In this document: positions 8,550 to 17,158 of the stretch, one piece after another
How the letters are laid out: each line of letters begins with the position of its first letter
How positions within the stretch are numbered: position 1 is the stretch's first letter
Source: Rhizobium sp. NZLR1
GTDB lineage: Bacteria > Pseudomonadota > Alphaproteobacteria > Rhizobiales > Rhizobiaceae
DNA length: 64,000 bases
Direction of reading: 5' to 3'
Assembly: GCF_017357385.1 (NCBI RefSeq)
Contig: NZ_CP071632.1
Span: 1,741,501 to 1,805,500, forward strand
The notes under the pieces: generated by a model
Told to the model about the DNA's origin: nothing
Seen by the model: the letters and a program-made list of their open reading frames with translations, nothing else
The model's database searches: none
Program-made: the position numbers and the translations under genes

Positions 8550-9143
8550 TTGCCTTTGGATAACGATCTTCGTTTCGAGCCGGTAACGCCAGAACGCTGG
8601 GGCGACTTCGAAATCCTGTTCGGGCCGCAAGGTGCCTTCTATAATTGCTGGTGCGTCGCGCTGCGCCTGCCGCATGCGATAAGAACGAAGATGGCGACCG
8701 AGGAGCGCAAGGCGCATATGCAGGACCGGATCAAGGCGGGGCCGCCGCCGGGCATTCTCTGTTATGCGGATGGCGCACCGGTTGCCTGGGTGCAGGTCGG
8801 GCCGCGCCATGACGTGCCGCAGTTCAATTCGCCGCGCACCGTCTCGCGGCCGCTGGAGGAGGGTGATGCGCATGATCCATCCATCTGGGCCGTCAGCTGC
8901 TTCTTCCTGCTGCCCGGACTGCGTGGCAAGGGAATGAGCCATCGCCTGCTTTCCCTTGCGATCGACCATGCGCGGCGCCAGGGAGCGCGGCTGCTCGAAG
9001 CCTGTCCGATCGATCATGTGAAGCAGTCGAAATCCGTGACCCTCTGCGTCGGCTCGACGGCGATCTTCGATGCGGCCGGTTTCGAGATGGTGGCACGGCG
9101 CAAGGATGGCCGTCCGCTCATGCGGCTGGAACTGCGCGCATGA
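8550..9143 (+). CDS. GNAT family N-acetyltransferase
   Basis: This 197-residue protein has the GNAT acetyl-CoA loop in VSCFFLLPGLRGKGMSHRLL (R-G-K-G-M) and a family-typical end, AGFEMVARR. The segment FYNCWCVALRLP near residue 30 is characteristic of a GNAT subgroup of unknown substrate. The start is the TTG at 8550 after AGAGGCGGGAG; another TTG lies two codons on. The last 26 bases overlap the end of the convergent HAD-like gene. Confidence 0.85.
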   Translation: MPLDNDLRFEPVTPERWGDFEILFGPQGAFYNCWCVALRLPHAIRTKMATEERKAHMQDRIKAGPPPGILCYADGAPVAWVQVGPRHDVPQFNSPRTVSRPLEEGDAHDPSIWAVSCFFLLPGLRGKGMSHRLLSLAIDHARRQGARLLEACPIDHVKQSKSVTLCVGSTAIFDAAGFEMVARRKDGRPLMRLELRA

Positions 9144-9795
9144 GAGCGCCGGAAAGAAAATGCGCCTCGATCAATTCGGCCGCATGCGTCCAGTCGCTGG
9201 CGCGGCTGATGTCGTCAGCGGCAGCCGGTGCGAAACGATGGACGGGCGAGTTCGGCATCAGATGAATCAGCAGGCAATCGGCGACGTGATCCCTGACGGA
9301 ATGCAGATTGCGCGCCATATCATCGATGAAGACGACGGGAAGGGAGCGGCTGGCATGCAAGGCGTGAACGATCGGCCCCTTCGGCTGCTCGGTGGCAAGC
9401 AGCGGAAAAAGCAGGCCCAGCCTGTCGAGCAGGCGGCGGCGCTGATCCTGGAACCGCGGCTGCATCGCCGTCAGGAAAAGCACGTCGGCCTCCTGCGAAA
9501 GCCGGTCGAGCGTTTCGACGACGCGGTCGAGCGGCGTCTGCCACAGCTCCTGCGCCTCGAAGAATTCCTCGATCAGCCGGCTGACCTGCGGATCCTCGAT
9601 CTCCGCGCCATCCGCCTGCGAGACGATGTTGCCGTGAAGCTTAAACGATCGCGGCAGAAACGCGTGTCCCTGGCTTTGAAGGAAAAGCTGGAAAGGACCG
9701 ATGAACTGCAGCACGACGTCGTCGACGTCGCAGACGATCAACGGGCGTTCGCCGAGGCGGATATGCGAGACATCGAGGTCCGGAGTGCAGGCCAC
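9118..9795 (-). CDS. HAD-superfamily-like hydrolase
   Basis: This 225-residue protein shows three HAD-like elements: motif I VCDVDDVVLQF (Asp-x-Asp), motif II in VLFLTAMQP (Thr), and motif IV VFIDDMARN. Its substrate is unknown. The frame is open to 10035, but the upstream part is out-of-frame DUF3572 sequence. The GTG at 9795 is the likely start: it follows GGAGAATACTGACC and sits two bases after the DUF3572 stop, so the two genes are translationally linked. It is predicted to be cytoplasmic. It converges with and overlaps the GNAT gene by 26 bases. Confidence 0.75.
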   Translation of the reverse strand: MACTPDLDVSHIRLGERPLIVCDVDDVVLQFIGPFQLFLQSQGHAFLPRSFKLHGNIVSQADGAEIEDPQVSRLIEEFFEAQELWQTPLDRVVETLDRLSQEADVLFLTAMQPRFQDQRRRLLDRLGLLFPLLATEQPKGPIVHALHASRSLPVVFIDDMARNLHSVRDHVADCLLIHLMPNSPVHRFAPAAADDISRASDWTHAAELIEAHFLSGALMRAVPAA

Positions 9796-9797
9796 GG

Positions 9798-10106
9798 TCA
9801 GTATTCTCCGGAATCGAGACCCGGCGAAGAGAAATGCCGCCAGGCGGCGGTCACCGTCTCCGGGCTGATGCCGCTCGCAGCGCAGAAAGCCATCGCCGTC
9901 GGTTCGTGGTTCATCAGGAAATCCATCATGCCGGCAAGGAATCCCGGGTCGTCGACGGCGTTGCGCACCTGGCCGGGCGCGACACCCGTCAGGGCGAGGA
10001 ATCGGCCGAACATGTCGGGATCGCCGGCGAGCCAACCGAGCACGGCGATCGCGGTTGCGTGCGGGTCGGCGGCCTGTTGTTTCGAAGTCTTGAAGTTGCT
10101 TTGCAT
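9798..10106 (-). CDS. DUF3572 family protein
   Basis: This 102-residue acidic, mainly helical protein includes IAVLGWLAGDPDMFGRFLA, GVAPGQVRNAVDDPGFLAGM and DFLMNHEPTAMAFCAASGI, which match the alphaproteobacterial DUF3572 family. Its function is unknown. It lies divergent from divK (132-base gap) and upstream of the HAD-like gene, an arrangement I recall as conserved in rhizobia. Confidence 0.85.
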   Translation of the reverse strand: MQSNFKTSKQQAADPHATAIAVLGWLAGDPDMFGRFLALTGVAPGQVRNAVDDPGFLAGMMDFLMNHEPTAMAFCAASGISPETVTAAWRHFSSPGLDSGEY

Positions 10107-10238
10107 TTCGAGGGGTAAGTTACCTTTTCTTCAACCAAATACCGCTAGCGTGCGCTATCGGTTTCACGGAGCTATTGTCCGCATGTGCCTTTCTCATGGG
10201 ACCAACCGCTGCTTGAACGGACGTAGGGACAGCTTGCC

Positions 10239-10610
10239 ATGCCCAAACAGGTGATGATTGTAGAAGATAACGAGCTCAACATGAAGCTCTTTCGCGACCT
10301 CATCGAGGCGTCCGGGTACACCACGATCCAGACCAGAAATGGCATGGAGGCGCTCGATCTGGCGCGCAAGCATCGCCCCGACCTCATCCTGATGGATATT
10401 CAGCTTCCCGAGGTTTCCGGCCTCGAAGTCACGAAATGGCTGAAGGAAGACGACGAGCTGCACGTCATTCCCGTCATTGCCGTCACGGCTTTCGCGATGA
10501 AGGGCGACGAGGAGCGGATCCGCCAGGGCGGCTGTGAGGCCTATGTTTCCAAGCCGATCTCGGTTCCGAAATTCATCGAGACGATCAAGACCTATCTGGG
10601 CGATGCCTGA
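10239..10610 (+). CDS. divK: Single-domain response regulator DivK
   Basis: This 123-residue receiver domain has acidic pocket Glu9-Asp10, phospho-acceptor Asp53 in [12 protein letters not shown], switch Thr in AVTAFAMKG and Lys in YVSKPIS. The length, the sequence and the adjacent pleD identify DivK, the cell-cycle regulator phosphorylated by DivJ and PleC that controls CtrA through DivL/CckA. The ATG at 10239 follows TAGGGACAGCTTGCC. pleD begins 18 bases after its stop. Confidence 0.95.
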   Translation: MPKQVMIVEDNELNMKLFRDLIEASGYTTIQTRNGMEALDLARKHRPDLILMDIQLPEVSGLEVTKWLKEDDELHVIPVIAVTAFAMKGDEERIRQGGCEAYVSKPISVPKFIETIKTYLGDA

Positions 10611-10628
10611 CGCATCGGAAAGACACCT

Positions 10629-12002
10629 ATGACTGCGCGAATACTGGTGGTGGACGATATTCCGGCCAATGTGAAGCTGCTCGAAGCGCGGCTGCTCGCG
10701 GAGTATTTCGACGTCATGACCGCGGCCGACGGCTACACGGCGTTGGCGATCTGCGAGCGCAACCAGGTCGATCTCATCCTGCTCGATATCATGATGCCCG
10801 GCATAGATGGTTTCGAGGTCTGCGAGCGGCTGAAAGCCAGCCAGAAGACCGCGCATATTCCCGTCGTGATGGTCACCGCGCTCGACCAGCCGGCCGATCG
10901 CGTCCGCGGTCTGAAGGCTGGCGCCGACGATTTCCTCACCAAGCCGGTCAACGATCTGCAGCTGATCTCACGGGTGAAGAGCCTGCTGCGGTTGAAGACG
11001 TTGAGCGACGAGCTGCGCATTCGCGCCGACACCGCCCATACGATGGGCATCGACGACCTCACGCGGGTAGTCGAGGGCCGCGCCGACGAGACCGCTCAGG
11101 TCCTGCTCGTCGACGGCCGCGCCAATTCGCAGGAGCGCCTTATCAGGGCGCTGAAGCCCGTTGCCGACGTGCTTGCCCTCTCCGATCCGCAGGCAGCCCT
11201 CTTCGAGGCGGCCGAAAGCGCGTTCGATCTCGTCATCGTCAACGCCAATTTCGACGATTACGATCCGCTTCGCCTCTGCTCGCAGTTGCGCTCGCTGGAG
11301 CGCACGCGCTTCCTGCCGATCCTGATTATCACCGAGCAGGGCGCTGACGAGATGGTCGTGCGCGCGCTCGATCTCGGCGTCAACGACTACATCATCCGCC
11401 CGGTCGATCCCAACGAGCTGGTTGCCCGCAGCCTGACGCAGATCCGCCGCAAGCGCTACAACGACCGTCTGCGCGCCAGCGTCAAGCAGACGATCGAGCT
11501 TGCGGTAACCGATCCGCTGACCGGCCTCTATAACCGGCGCTATCTCGACAATCATCTGAACGTGCTCTTCAACCGTTCAATGGCGCGCGGCCGGCCGCTT
11601 TCGGTGCTGATCACCGATATCGACCGCTTCAAGCAGGTAAACGATACCTATGGCCATGACGGCGGCGACGAAGTCCTGCGGGAATTTGCAAATCGCGTCC
11701 GTTCGACCATTCGCGGTGCCGACCTTGCCTGCCGCTACGGCGGGGAGGAATTCGTCGTTGTAATGCCCGACACCTCGCCTGAGATAGCCGCCGCTGTCGC
11801 CGAGCGCCTGCGCACGGCGATCGAAAGCGCTCCCTTCATGCTGAAACACGCCGGTGAGGCGCTGAACGTCACCGCGTCCTTCGGCATCGCCTCGCGTATT
11901 GCAGCGGTGCTGACTCCGGACCAGCTGATGAAGCAGGCCGATCTGGCTCTTTACGAGGCCAAGAATACCGGCCGCAACCGCGTTGTCGCCGCAGCCGCCT
12001 GA
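10629..12002 (+). CDS. pleD: Diguanylate cyclase response regulator PleD
   Basis: These 457 residues comprise receiver 1 (1-120, acceptor Asp53 in ILLDIMMPG), a degenerate adaptor receiver (about 150-275) and a GGDEF domain with active site GGEEF at 371-375. An inhibitory I-site RGAD lies at 362-365, five residues before it, so product feedback is expected. PleD makes cyclic di-GMP and in Caulobacter localises to the stalked pole. The gene is transcribed with divK. Confidence 0.95.
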   Translation: MTARILVVDDIPANVKLLEARLLAEYFDVMTAADGYTALAICERNQVDLILLDIMMPGIDGFEVCERLKASQKTAHIPVVMVTALDQPADRVRGLKAGADDFLTKPVNDLQLISRVKSLLRLKTLSDELRIRADTAHTMGIDDLTRVVEGRADETAQVLLVDGRANSQERLIRALKPVADVLALSDPQAALFEAAESAFDLVIVNANFDDYDPLRLCSQLRSLERTRFLPILIITEQGADEMVVRALDLGVNDYIIRPVDPNELVARSLTQIRRKRYNDRLRASVKQTIELAVTDPLTGLYNRRYLDNHLNVLFNRSMARGRPLSVLITDIDRFKQVNDTYGHDGGDEVLREFANRVRSTIRGADLACRYGGEEFVVVMPDTSPEIAAAVAERLRTAIESAPFMLKHAGEALNVTASFGIASRIAAVLTPDQLMKQADLALYEAKNTGRNRVVAAAA

Positions 12003-12464
12003 CGAATCATCTGTCGCCTTCTGCGCCGTCTACGGGTTTTCCACAGTGGTAAGCGAATTATTACCGATTTTTAATGCCCGCCCGCATGGCGCGGGGTGAA
12101 AATTTTGCCGCCAAATAGCCCAAAAATGGATTTCCGGCTTTGCTGCCGATGCGCCGCTGCCCGATAGTCTTGAAAGTGTGCGGCCATAGCTAAAAATGAA
12201 ATAGCGACTATAAAAAATTCCCCATGCCGATAGGGCGAAATACAGTGCGATGGAGCCACCTCACCTAAGGGGAGGGGATGGGTAAGTTATTACGTTATAG
12301 TGTAGAATTTCTTCGAAGCGTGGATGCCTACGCTTCGAGCCCAAGCAGAGCCGACCAATCTTTGTATGCACCAAAACTGGACTTTTAACCATAGAATCAA
12401 GTCCGCAAAAATCATCATTAAGAATTTGTTGATTTTCTTTCATTTTTGCGCAAATTATCGGCTC
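12003..12464. other. Gene-free AT-rich spacer upstream of the small-RNA candidate
   Basis: I see no convincing protein gene here. It holds a 9-bp hairpin TCGAAGCGT...ACGCTTCGA (12313-12338) without a T-tract, a GGACTT/AAGTCC inverted repeat (12380-12405) enclosing TTTTAACCATAG (a CtrA-like half site), and TTAA-N7-TTGA at 12418-12432. Base composition is much lower in GC than the neighbours. Confidence 0.4.
12429..12458 (+). promoter_or_regulatory. Possible promoter of the structured small RNA
   Basis: TTGATT at 12429-12434 and AATTAT at 12453-12458 are separated by 18 bases, a moderate match to a housekeeping promoter. A CtrA-like TTAA-N7-TTGA overlaps the -35. The prediction is weak and depends on the transcript below being real. 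Confidence 0.3.
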
Positions 12465-12656
12465 ATAAGAGAAGCGCTCCCGTTGAGGAGTTGTCGATAC
12501 CCCATGATGCTCAGGTCCGCCGCATCTCCTGGGTCGTGGGGTCGGTCGGCTAGTAGGCAAGTTATAGCGGTTCCTCGTGCCGTTTTGCATGCTGGCCGAC
12601 CCCCTTTCAAGAAAACGCCGCCACTTCCCGAAGATGGAAGGGCGGCGTTTTTCTGT
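12465..12656 (+). ncRNA. Candidate structured small RNA ending in a strong terminator
   Basis: The stretch of about 190 bases has no credible ORF but folds well on paper. GGGGTCGG at 12538 pairs with CCGACCCC at 12596, enclosing a smaller CGG...CCG hairpin, and the 3' end is the terminator at 12612-12653. A promoter-like sequence precedes it. I do not recognise an Rfam family. It could instead be a long terminator region of pleD or, on the other strand, of rpmG. Confidence 0.4.
12612..12653 (+). terminator. Strong intrinsic terminator
   Basis: AAAACGCCGCC (12612-12622) pairs with GGCGGCGTTTT (12641-12651), with an inner CTTCC/GGAAG extension and loop CGAAGAT. A T-run follows on the plus strand. 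With A-rich flanks it could also work on the minus strand. Confidence 0.8.
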
Positions 12657-12693
12657 TTGCGCTATCATCTTTAAAGGCGATCACCTGGACAAC

Positions 12694-12727
12694 AAAAAAC
12701 GCGCAACCCGAGGGCGCGCGCTTTTTT
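12694..12727. terminator. Terminator downstream of rpmG (probably bidirectional)
   Basis: AAAAAACGCGC (12694-12704) and GCGCGCGCTTTTTT (12714-12727) form a GC stem flanked by A/T runs on both sides, 20 bases after the rpmG stop on the minus strand. Confidence 0.65.
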
Positions 12728-12747
12728 GAAATCCTGAGATCAAGTGA

Positions 12748-12915
12748 CTACTTGATCTTGGTTTCCTTGAACTCGACGTGCTTCCGTGCAACCGGGTCGT
12801 ACTTCGTCTTCGTCATCTTGTCCGTCATCGTACGGCTGTTCTTCGTCGTGACATAGAAGAAACCGGTGTCGGCTGTCGACAGCAGCTTGATCTTGATTGT
12901 TGTAGCCTTGGCCAT
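12748..12915 (-). CDS. rpmG: 50S ribosomal protein L33
   Basis: This 55-residue basic protein starts [20 protein letters not shown], continues [20 protein letters not shown] and ends [11 protein letters not shown], the standard bacterial L33. It lacks the CxxC pairs of the zinc-binding paralogue. The ATG at 12915 follows AAAGGCAGGACGACC. It is a monocistronic minus-strand gene between pleD and the MFS transporter. Confidence 0.96.
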   Translation of the reverse strand: MAKATTIKIKLLSTADTGFFYVTTKNSRTMTDKMTKTKYDPVARKHVEFKETKIK

Positions 12916-13008
12916 GGTCGTCCTGCCTTTAAGGAAAATGAAAGCCGTGGAAACCGGATGGGCTCCACGGCAAATTCTGGCGCGAAACTACGAATCTCGC
13001 CCGAAAAG

Positions 13009-14193
13009 TCAAGTCCGTTTTCGAATGAACATCAGTCTGATGCCGGAAAGTAGGGCGTAGAGACCGAAGAACGCGGCAATCGCCCAGGCAAAACCGTTAT
13101 TTCCGGCGACATCGATCGCTGCGCCGATCGCCTGCGGCCCGGCGACGGTTCCCATAGCGTAACAGAAGATGAAGGCGGCATTGGCCGCCGCAAGGTCGGA
13201 GCCCGTCAGCCGCGAGCCGAGGTGGCTAAGCCCGACCGTATAGAGACCGGAGACGCAGCCGCCCCAGAAAAGCAGCAGCCCGGCCATCAGCAGCCAGTTG
13301 TCTAGCAGCACCGGCAACACCATCGCGCCGATGAACCCCATCAGCGCCATGCCGGCCAGAAGCGGCCGCTTATCGGCGATGCGGTCGGAGAGCAGGCCGA
13401 GCGGGATCTGAAAGATGACGTTGCCGACGCCCATCATGGTGAGCAGAAGTGCTGCCTGCGATTCGGTAAAATGGGCCCGCACAGCAAAGATCGGGAAAAG
13501 CGACAGGCCGCCCGCTTCGACCGCGCCGAAGATGAAGACCGCCGCCGTCGCCGTCGGCACCAGGAAAACGTAGCGCATGAAATGCAACTCCGGTTTTTCC
13601 TCGAGCACCGGGCTTTCGTCGCGGGCTATGAAGATCGGAATGGCGGCCAGCAGGATGGCGCAGGCGCCGATCAGGAAGGGGAAGATGCCGTCGCTGCCGA
13701 GAATCGAGAACAGCAGCGGCCCGGCCGCGAAGCCGAGGGAAAGCACGGTCGCGTAGATGCCGAGCACGAAGCCGCGTTTGGAAGGCGGCGAAGCGGCATT
13801 GATCCAGAATTCGGAGAGGATGAACAGCGTCGTCGTCGCGCCATGGAAAGCGAAACGCAGTGGAAACCACATCCAGAAATCCTGGGCATAATAAAAACCG
13901 AGCGCGCTCAGCGCCGAAATCAGCACGGCCCAGAGCATTGTCGGCGCAACGCCGTATTTATGGGCGAGCCTAGTGGTGATCGGCGCGGCGGCCATCGCCG
14001 CGACCCCGGCCATTGCCGTGTTGAGCCCGATCAGGGTGGACGAGATGCCGCGTTTTTCGAGGATGATGCTGAGAAGCGGAAGTCCGAGGCCGATTGCTAT
14101 GCCAACGGCAGAAATGGACGAGATGGCTGCCACCAGAGAAGGCCAATGGATTTCTTCGACATCGCCCGGTGTGCCGTTTCTCGGCTGAGACAT
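13009..14193 (-). CDS. MFS transporter
   Basis: This 394-residue protein has about twelve hydrophobic segments, starting VAAISSISAVGIAIGLGLPL, and an MFS loop motif in the C-terminal half, GLLSDRIADKRPLLAG. It is an inner-membrane antiporter or exporter of unknown substrate, closest in feel to the YcaD/sugar-efflux-like group. AAGGATGGATAA precedes the ATG at 14193. Confidence 0.88.
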   Translation of the reverse strand: MSQPRNGTPGDVEEIHWPSLVAAISSISAVGIAIGLGLPLLSIILEKRGISSTLIGLNTAMAGVAAMAAAPITTRLAHKYGVAPTMLWAVLISALSALGFYYAQDFWMWFPLRFAFHGATTTLFILSEFWINAASPPSKRGFVLGIYATVLSLGFAAGPLLFSILGSDGIFPFLIGACAILLAAIPIFIARDESPVLEEKPELHFMRYVFLVPTATAAVFIFGAVEAGGLSLFPIFAVRAHFTESQAALLLTMMGVGNVIFQIPLGLLSDRIADKRPLLAGMALMGFIGAMVLPVLLDNWLLMAGLLLFWGGCVSGLYTVGLSHLGSRLTGSDLAAANAAFIFCYAMGTVAGPQAIGAAIDVAGNNGFAWAIAAFFGLYALLSGIRLMFIRKRT

Positions 14194-14448
14194 TTATCCA
14201 TCCTTAGAAAGCTACGCGCGCGAATCGGCCGGTCACCTCACACAGATAGACACAGACGTGCCAAATCCGGGTGACGGGCAGCGTTTCGCAATATGTCCGA
14301 TGTGAGTGACCACCTGCGGAATGTAAAGCCTGTTCAGACAAGAAAAGCTTACCATGTCAAATCGTTGAGGATCGTCGGCCGCCGCGTTCGGGTGGTGATC
14401 GGTGGAGCGCTGGCACTACACGTCAAATATGTCTGGAAGGTGAAGGCG

Positions 14449-14901
14449 CTAATCCGGCCGGCCGGGGATGTCATAATCGTCGGAACCGTCACTCTCTCCA
14501 CCGAAACCGTGCATGCGCAACGCCCATTGCAGGCCGATGACGCCGCCCTTGATCGGCTGGATCGAGGCAAGCGCGGTGATGACGGTGATCGGCGCCCAGA
14601 TGGCAAGATGCGCCCATACCGGCAGCACGAAGGTCATGTCGGTCAGCATATAGCCACCGACCACGACGTGGCCGAGAACGAGGATGACGATATAGGGCGG
14701 CAGGTCGTCCGCGCGTTGGTGATACATCGCCTCGCCGCAGGCTGCGCAATGATCGACCGGCTTCAGAAAGGCGCGAAAGAGCTTGCCGCTGCCGCAAGCC
14801 GGGCAGCGGTTCATCAGCCCCCGCATGATGGAGCGCCCAACCGGACGCTCGACCTCAGGCATATCCCCGTAGCGGACAGCCGGATCGGTCGGTGTGCGCA
14901 T
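14449..14901 (-). CDS. DUF983 family membrane protein with zinc ribbon
   Basis: This 150-residue protein has a four-cysteine ribbon (CPACGSG and CAACGEA), then two transmembrane segments (YIVILVLGHVVVGGYML and AHLAIWAPITVITALA), and ends in GLQWALRMHGFG. This is the DUF983 layout; the function is unknown. The frame is open to 15138, but the ATG at 14901 follows GAAGAGGAACATGCG and starts the conserved part. Confidence 0.88.
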   Translation of the reverse strand: MRTPTDPAVRYGDMPEVERPVGRSIMRGLMNRCPACGSGKLFRAFLKPVDHCAACGEAMYHQRADDLPPYIVILVLGHVVVGGYMLTDMTFVLPVWAHLAIWAPITVITALASIQPIKGGVIGLQWALRMHGFGGESDGSDDYDIPGRPD

Positions 14902-14973
14902 CGCATGTTCCTCTTCGGAGCTAAAGAATGTCATTTGAGCCTTCTGATGCGATGAAATACAGGTTAAACGCAA

Positions 14974-15267
14974 ATGAATCAAACGTTTGGCAACGAGCCT
15001 CGCCCCAGCGTGCCACAGTTCACGCAGCTGCAGGGCCAATATCTGGCCTCCATTTATGCCTACACCAGGATCTTCAAACGCCCTCTCGCAGAAGCCGATA
15101 TGCATGGCCACTTTGAGGTGACCGCACCGTCTGTCCACCAGATGGTGCTAACGCTGGAAAAAGCCGGTCTCATTCAACTTGTTGCGACGGCGGCTATCCC
15201 GCTGTTTCGCCAGTGCTGCTCCGAATATCCCAAGGGCCCGAAACGGCGCTTCGATCTCAATGCCTAA
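14974..15267 (+). pseudogene. LexA-type winged-helix protein, 3' end lost at island junction
   Basis: Residues 15-67 (PQFTQLQGQYLASIYAYTRI to VHQMVLTLEKAGLI) match a small rhizobial winged-helix protein related to the LexA DNA-binding domain. After GLI (about base 15175) the sequence loses this similarity and runs antisense through the HxlR gene, ending in an unrelated tail (FRQCCSEYPKGPKRR). The usual wing and C terminus are missing. The start and first 60 codons look intact, so a truncated DNA-binding protein may still be made. Confidence 0.65.
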
Positions 15268-15606
15268 CGGCGTCAAGGTATATGCCTTCCGGCTTTCAAC
15301 ATCGATTTGCGCCACGAGTGCTGCCGTCTCGAGCTCTCTCAGATTCCGGGTCAACTCCTTGGCACTGATGCCTTCGATCGCCACGAGCAGCGCATTGTAT
15401 CGACGCGGTCCGGAAAGCACTAGTACGCGCAAAATATGGAGCTTCCACCGTCCGCCGATGGTGTTGATCGCGACATCAAGCGGGCAGGATGCGGGGTCGT
15501 GCTCGGAGGACTCTGGCTCTGAGACCAATAAGGGAACCTCGCGGTGCGTTGAGGCACCTGGGTGCAGCTCGCTAATATCCTCCAATGATGATCTCCGAAG
15601 AACCAA
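15148..15606 (-). CDS. HxlR family transcriptional regulator, C terminus altered
   Basis: This winged-helix regulator has the family signature CPLDVAINTIGGRWKLHILRV, then GPRRYNALLVAIEGISAKEL and a wing, RKAYTLTPLGIEI. Its last dozen or so residues (KLNETGFFQR) are read from the antisense of the truncated HTH gene, so the original end is lost. The start is uncertain: the frame opens with a TTG at 15606, inside the divergent hydrolase gene, and no downstream Met exists before the domain. It probably controls the divergent hydrolase/reductase pair. Confidence 0.75.
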   Translation of the reverse strand: MVLRRSSLEDISELHPGASTHREVPLLVSEPESSEHDPASCPLDVAINTIGGRWKLHILRVLVLSGPRRYNALLVAIEGISAKELTRNLRELETAALVAQIDVESRKAYTLTPLGIEIEAPFRALGIFGAALAKQRDSRRRNKLNETGFFQR

Positions 15607-16526
15607 CAGTACCCGCCGAGTTTAGCGGTCCCGCCCTTTCGATGCCAGCACTTTCGATGCCGGCATGGGTTGACCGTGAAGCCTATTCATTCACCTCAAA
15701 GTGGTTCGATCTTCCCGATGGAAGGATGCACTATATTGATGAGGGCGAGGGTGATATTCTCCTATTCGCGCACGGCAATCCCAGCTGGTCGTTTGAATAC
15801 CGCCACCTCATCCGTCATTTTTCTTCGACTCATCGCTGCATTGCGCTCGATTATCTCGGGTTCGGCCTTTCCGACAAGCCGCCTCACCTGTCCTATCTCC
15901 CTCAATTCCACTCGGCCAATCTTGGTCGATTCATCGAAGGGCTCGATCTCAAGAACATTACCCTCGTCTTTCAGGATTGGGGCGGTCCGATCGCGCTCAG
16001 CTACGCGGTCGCCAATCCATCGAGAGTGAGTCGGATCATCGCATCGAATAGCTGGTTCTTCGATGTGCGGGAGTATCCGGCCGTTCGACGCTTCAGCCAT
16101 ATTATCGGAAGTGCGTTCGGACGGATGCTGTGCAAGCACCTCAATTTGTTTCCTCGCGTGCTTCTTAAAGCCTCGTTCGGAGATTCCTCGAGGCTGGGTC
16201 CAGAGGTCCACGCGCAATATCTGGCGCCGTTTCCAACGGCGGCCGAGCGCAAGGGCACATGGGTTTTCCCGCGCGCCATCGTCGGGGAAAGCTCTTGGCT
16301 GGCTGAGATCTGGGCGCGGCGTCACACCTTAAAGGACCGGCCAACACTCCTGATCTGGGGAATGAAGGACCCTGGTTGCACGCCGCTGCTTCCACGCTGG
16401 ACGGAGGTGTTCACGGACCACCGTCTCATTAGGCTCGACGATGTCGGTCACAACGTTGCTGAGGAAGCTGGGCGGCACCTTATCGGCCCGATTGCGAGCT
16501 TTCTTTCGGATCGATCACCGTCATGA
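15585..16526 (+). CDS. Alpha/beta hydrolase, haloalkane dehalogenase-like
   Basis: This 313-residue protein has the haloalkane dehalogenase pattern: halide-stabilising Asn65 in HGNPSWS, nucleophile Asp131 followed by Trp132 in VFQDWGGPIAL, an acidic residue in LIWGMKDP and the base His in DVGHNVAEEA. The family hydrolyses carbon-halogen bonds, though several close relatives have other or unknown substrates. The start may be the ATG at 15585/15588 or a later Met; no strong ribosome binding site helps. Its stop overlaps the next start (ATGA), so the two are translationally coupled. Confidence 0.8.
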   Translation: MMISEEPTVPAEFSGPALSMPALSMPAWVDREAYSFTSKWFDLPDGRMHYIDEGEGDILLFAHGNPSWSFEYRHLIRHFSSTHRCIALDYLGFGLSDKPPHLSYLPQFHSANLGRFIEGLDLKNITLVFQDWGGPIALSYAVANPSRVSRIIASNSWFFDVREYPAVRRFSHIIGSAFGRMLCKHLNLFPRVLLKASFGDSSRLGPEVHAQYLAPFPTAAERKGTWVFPRAIVGESSWLAEIWARRHTLKDRPTLLIWGMKDPGCTPLLPRWTEVFTDHRLIRLDDVGHNVAEEAGRHLIGPIASFLSDRSPS

Positions 16527-17158
16527 CCTGTGTAGCGATACTAGGTGGCAGCGGCCGCTTGGGCAGCCGCATCGTCGCAAACCTTATCCGGCAGAAGATG
16601 CAGGTTCGGGCCCTCGTCCATAGCCACGGACTCGCCGCGGCTGAAAGCGACTATACGGCGGTATATGGCGATGCCCGTGACCCTTCTGCGATTCGAGCCT
16701 TACTCACAGGTGCCGACGCGGTGATTTCCACGCTCGGAAGTGCCGGTGCACAGATCGCGGACGTCACCTCTGCCGCCGTTAGGAACCTGATCCCGGAGAT
16801 GACTGCGCTCGAGATCACGCGCATCGTTTCCGTCACGGGATCGGCTGTGCGCGACGACATTGAGGTTGGCAGGGAGCATCCCCACATGGCTGAACGGCGT
16901 GCCGCTCTTATGCAGCACATACCCGGACTGGTTCTTGACGGCGAGGGGCATCTGCGGCTGCTGCGGCAATCTACCCTCAATTGGACGGTCATACGATTAC
17001 CTCGGATGACATCCGATCCCGCCAGGCCAGCCACTCTTCGGGTCGATCCGCCGGTGCCGGCCGAGACGATCAGCTACGAGGCCGGTGCCGAGGCGATTGT
17101 TGAAGAGCTCATTTATGCCAGGTGGGTTCGAAAAGCTCCGTTCGCTTCAGAAGCTTAA
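16523..17158 (+). CDS. NAD(P)-binding protein (NmrA/atypical SDR type)
   Basis: This 211-residue Rossmann protein has VAILGGSGRLGSRIVANLI at the N terminus, a VISTLGSAGAQ strand and VSVTGSAV in the position of the SDR serine. Its function is unknown; it could be a flavin or NAD(P)H-dependent reductase or a redox sensor. The ATG at 16523 overlaps the hydrolase stop. The stop codon lies inside the first unit of a three-copy 14-base tandem repeat. Confidence 0.8.
   Translation: MTCVAILGGSGRLGSRIVANLIRQKMQVRALVHSHGLAAAESDYTAVYGDARDPSAIRALLTGADAVISTLGSAGAQIADVTSAAVRNLIPEMTALEITRIVSVTGSAVRDDIEVGREHPHMAERRAALMQHIPGLVLDGEGHLRLLRQSTLNWTVIRLPRMTSDPARPATLRVDPPVPAETISYEAGAEAIVEELIYARWVRKAPFASEA

Noticed and set aside
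9796..10035. Longer N terminus for the HAD-like gene
   Set aside because: This part is an Arg-rich out-of-frame reading of the DUF3572 gene; the GTG at 9795 has a good ribosome binding site.
10115..10140. CtrA site upstream of divK
   Set aside because: TTAC-N7-TCAA is the best match, with two differences from TTAA-N7-TTAA; too weak to annotate although CtrA control of divK is known in relatives.
12261..12674. Open frames (135 and 116 codons) across the small-RNA region
   Set aside because: They read through the terminator stem and low-GC spacer, with no ribosome binding site or domain.
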